Shown: one piece after another, positions 62,341 to 64,000 of the stretch
Layout: every line of letters starts with the position of its first letter
How positions within the stretch are numbered: position 1 is the stretch's first letter
Origin: Gracilibacillus caseinilyticus
GTDB taxonomy: Bacteria > Bacillota > Bacilli > Bacillales > Amphibacillaceae
Direction of reading: 5' to 3'
NCBI RefSeq assembly: GCF_022919115.1
Contig: NZ_CP095072.1
Location: 1,426,001 to 1,490,000, forward strand
DNA length: 64,000 nucleotides
Notes under the pieces: generated by a model
Told to the model about the DNA's origin: nothing
What the model saw: the letters and a program-made list of their open reading frames with translations, nothing else
Database searches by the model: none
Made by a program: the position numbers and the translations under genes

Positions 62341-63387
62341 TCATTCATAATAACCATAATCGGCTAAGTTCAAGGTAGTTTCTTCTCCGGATAAAAAGGC
62401 AGCTACTTCACGTCCAATGACAGGACCCGCAGTTAAGCCTGTTGAACCTAATCCATTAACGACGAAGATATTGTCATCGTTATATCCGATAAACGGCAAG
62501 GAATCTCTCGTGAACGGTCGTAATCCTACCGAGACTTTGTGATCGTCTATGTTTACGTCTGGAAAATAGCGTTCTGCTTCATGATGTAAATAGGCTTTGT
62601 TTTCCGCAGAAGGCGCAACGGAGAATTCCTCTGTTTTCTCATGTGTTGTGCCGATCGCAAAGCTGTTGCCGGCACCTGTTCCAACAATATACATCGGACC
62701 AAGTCCCATAACAACCGGTGTACCCATTGCATCTGCATCTTCATCCAGTTGAAAATGTAATAATTCCGCTCGTTGATGCCGGATTGTTGGCTGATCGTGA
62801 AATTCACCAGCCCATGCCCCCGCTGTATAAATGACGGTACCCTGGCACTCTCTAGGATCGACGTCTTCCACCAGCCAATTCCCCCCGTGTGCCAACACAC
62901 CTTTTTTCAATGAAGTAAGCAAGCTTTCGCCATCAATTTGACCGCCACCTTCTACAAATACGGCTGGGTAATAGTCGGTCAAATAAGGATGCAAAGCTTT
63001 TACATCTTTCTTCGCCATTTTCGTGACACTTCCCATTTCAGGTGATGCCTCCTGTTTTGCCGATATCCGTTCGTATGCCAGCTGCTGAATCCGATCATCT
63101 TTAAATAGACAGATGGCACCGTTTTGTTTGTAACCTGTAGGCTGATTCGTTGTCTGTTCCAAATCTTTAATAAAGGCTGGGTAATAACGAGCACCTTCCT
63201 GGACGAGACGGTACCATTTTTTATTACGGCGCTGGCTGGTCCAGGGACAGATGATGCCAGCGGATGCAAATGTTGCCTGACCTTGATCAAACCGGTCATA
63301 GACGGTGACATGTTGTCCTTTTTTGGCAAGATGATAGGCGATAGACGCACCTGCTATCCCACCGCCAACTATAGTAAATTCCTTCAT
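62341..63387 (-). CDS. FAD-dependent D-amino-acid-oxidase-type oxidoreductase
   Basis: 348 residues of the DAO family. FAD-binding start FTIVGGGIAGASIAYHLAKK, then QGQATFASAGIICPW, GGQIDGESLLTSLKKGV and the end FIGYNDDNIFVVNGLGSTGL. Enzymes of this family (glycine oxidase ThiO, D-amino acid dehydrogenase DadA, sarcosine oxidase) oxidise the C-N bond of amino acids. No thi genes are nearby, so a thiamine role is not supported. GGAGCGGAG precedes the start. Single gene. Confidence 0.88.
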   Translation of the reverse strand: MKEFTIVGGGIAGASIAYHLAKKGQHVTVYDRFDQGQATFASAGIICPWTSQRRNKKWYRLVQEGARYYPAFIKDLEQTTNQPTGYKQNGAICLFKDDRIQQLAYERISAKQEASPEMGSVTKMAKKDVKALHPYLTDYYPAVFVEGGGQIDGESLLTSLKKGVLAHGGNWLVEDVDPRECQGTVIYTAGAWAGEFHDQPTIRHQRAELLHFQLDEDADAMGTPVVMGLGPMYIVGTGAGNSFAIGTTHEKTEEFSVAPSAENKAYLHHEAERYFPDVNIDDHKVSVGLRPFTRDSLPFIGYNDDNIFVVNGLGSTGLTAGPVIGREVAAFLSGEETTLNLADYGYYE

Positions 63388-63576
63388 CTTCTCCGCTCCT
63401 TCAATTGCTTATCAATTCTCATATTGTAACATATGAAAAGGGGTGCTGTAGTCCCTCTTGTATTACCTATAATTCCCATCAAGTTAGCAATTATGGAGGA
63501 TTCTATTTTTTTACAGATATGGTAAGGTATAAGTAAGTAAATGAAGCGAGGAGGTGCCCGTTTTTTTCACTTAAAA

Positions 63577-63590
63577 TGTAAACGCATTCA
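63577..63590 (+). promoter_or_regulatory. cre site upstream of the rhamnogalacturonan lyase gene
   Basis: TGTAAACGCATTCA fits TGWAANCGNTNWCA with one mismatch (A for T at position 10). It lies 39 bases before the start codon; likely CcpA control. Confidence 0.65.
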
Positions 63591-63628
63591 TTCGTTGTCT
63601 AAGCCTAAAAATGATAGGAGGAGAAAGG

Positions 63629-64000
63629 ATGAAAAAAAGCTTTAAACGTAACGCGCTCTTTGTGATTTTTGCTGCAACAATCATCTTGGTATGCATGGTG
63701 TTTCCGGCTGAAAGAGGACAAGCTGCTACTGTTTATGTGACGGATAATGGTTCTACATTGGTGATTAATACGGGGGCTGGTCTGGAATATACAGTTGATA
63801 AAGATAATGGGGATATTACCTCAAGTAAAATGAATGGCACGGAGCTTACCGGTTCCACCAAGAATTCACATATTGCTTCCGGGCTGGGATCGGGTGCAGA
63901 TGTGACTTGGAACAAATCGCCGTCAGGTTCTACCGTTCTCATTACTGTTAGTACCGATACACTGACGCATTACTATTCATCAAGGGGCGGCCAAAATATT
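63629..64000 (+). CDS. Secreted PL4-type rhamnogalacturonan lyase, N-terminal part
   Basis: First 124 residues of a longer protein cut by the window end. Signal peptide MKKSFKRNALFVIFAATIIL..., cleavage near GQAA. The mature start, VYVTDNGSTLVINTGAGLEY, then TVDKDNGDITSSKMNGTELT and STDTLTHYYSSRGGQNI, matches the N-terminal domain of rhamnogalacturonan endolyases of family PL4. It would cut the rhamnogalacturonan I backbone of pectin outside the cell. GGAGGAGAAAGG precedes ATG 63629 and a cre site lies upstream. Assignment is provisional because only the first domain is visible. Confidence 0.75.
   Translation, partial: MKKSFKRNALFVIFAATIILVCMVFPAERGQAATVYVTDNGSTLVINTGAGLEYTVDKDNGDITSSKMNGTELTGSTKNSHIASGLGSGADVTWNKSPSGSTVLITVSTDTLTHYYSSRGGQNI

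Overview
The window looks like chromosome of a low-GC, Gram-positive, spore-former-type Bacillaceae, probably a halophilic or alkaliphilic plant-polysaccharide degrader close to Gracilibacillus/Amphibacillus (inference from protein style, strong GGAGG ribosome-binding sites, cre/BirA/Fur boxes of the Bacillus type, LPxTG-like anchors and xylan/pectin enzymes). No rRNA, tRNA, CRISPR array, intact insertion sequence or prophage was seen.

Layout. 1-7.2 kb: an accessory, decayed stretch with broken genes (sugar acetyltransferase, YjbR-like, DHFR-like, pRiA4b ORF-3-like), an intact MutS2-like ATPase, a RimJ/L-type acetyltransferase, a Fur-box-controlled flavin reductase and pieces of holin-like type I toxin cassettes. 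7.5-19.5 kb: the most interesting part, a LysR-flanked, tightly overlapping operon built round a LysW-type amino-group carrier protein (AmCP): carrier, carrier ligase (LysX), a Lys-less DegT-like protein plus a normal DegT aminotransferase, ArgC/LysY reductase, a fused LysZ kinase-LysK hydrolase, a two-subunit transketolase and an ATP-grasp ligase, followed by an MFS exporter and an FMN reductase. No homocitrate or aminoadipate genes are present, so this is not primary lysine synthesis; by analogy with the Streptomyces vazabitide route it should make a carrier-bound diamino-dihydroxy acid (DADH-like) and ligate it to something else. 19.5-31.6 kb: small membrane proteins, lipoproteins, a SEC-C protein, several pseudogenes (YcxB-like, RQC-minor, amidohydrolase, UvrA-like), a DUF2975/YozG-like pair and a TetR regulator with two operators divergent from a thioredoxin-fold/AhpD fusion. 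31.8-36.8 kb: two-component system, wall-anchored tandem-helical protein with an MPKTG signal and its own lipoprotein-like sortase. 37-44 kb: GNAT, CHY zinc finger, BirA-controlled bioY, cre-controlled PL9 pectate lyase and an 1137-residue membrane protein. 44-46.7 kb: another region of remnants and tiny membrane proteins. 46.8-49.6 kb: dctPQM TRAP transporter. 50-51.8 kb: small membrane proteins. 52-59.3 kb: two large LPDTA-anchored surface proteins (a PAP2 phosphatase with autotransporter-type strand repeats and a deacetylase/GH10 xylanase) sharing an almost identical C-terminal module. 59.5 kb to the end: a toxin cassette, class III fructose-bisphosphatase, an FAD oxidoreductase and the start of a cre-controlled PL4-type rhamnogalacturonan lyase.

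Working together: the cre-controlled pectin enzymes, the wall-anchored xylanase, the TRAP uptake system and the gluconeogenic fbp fit a plant-polymer lifestyle; the AmCP cluster and its exporter look like specialised metabolism. The many genes broken by frameshifts and by stops of all three kinds show strong decay in the accessory parts.
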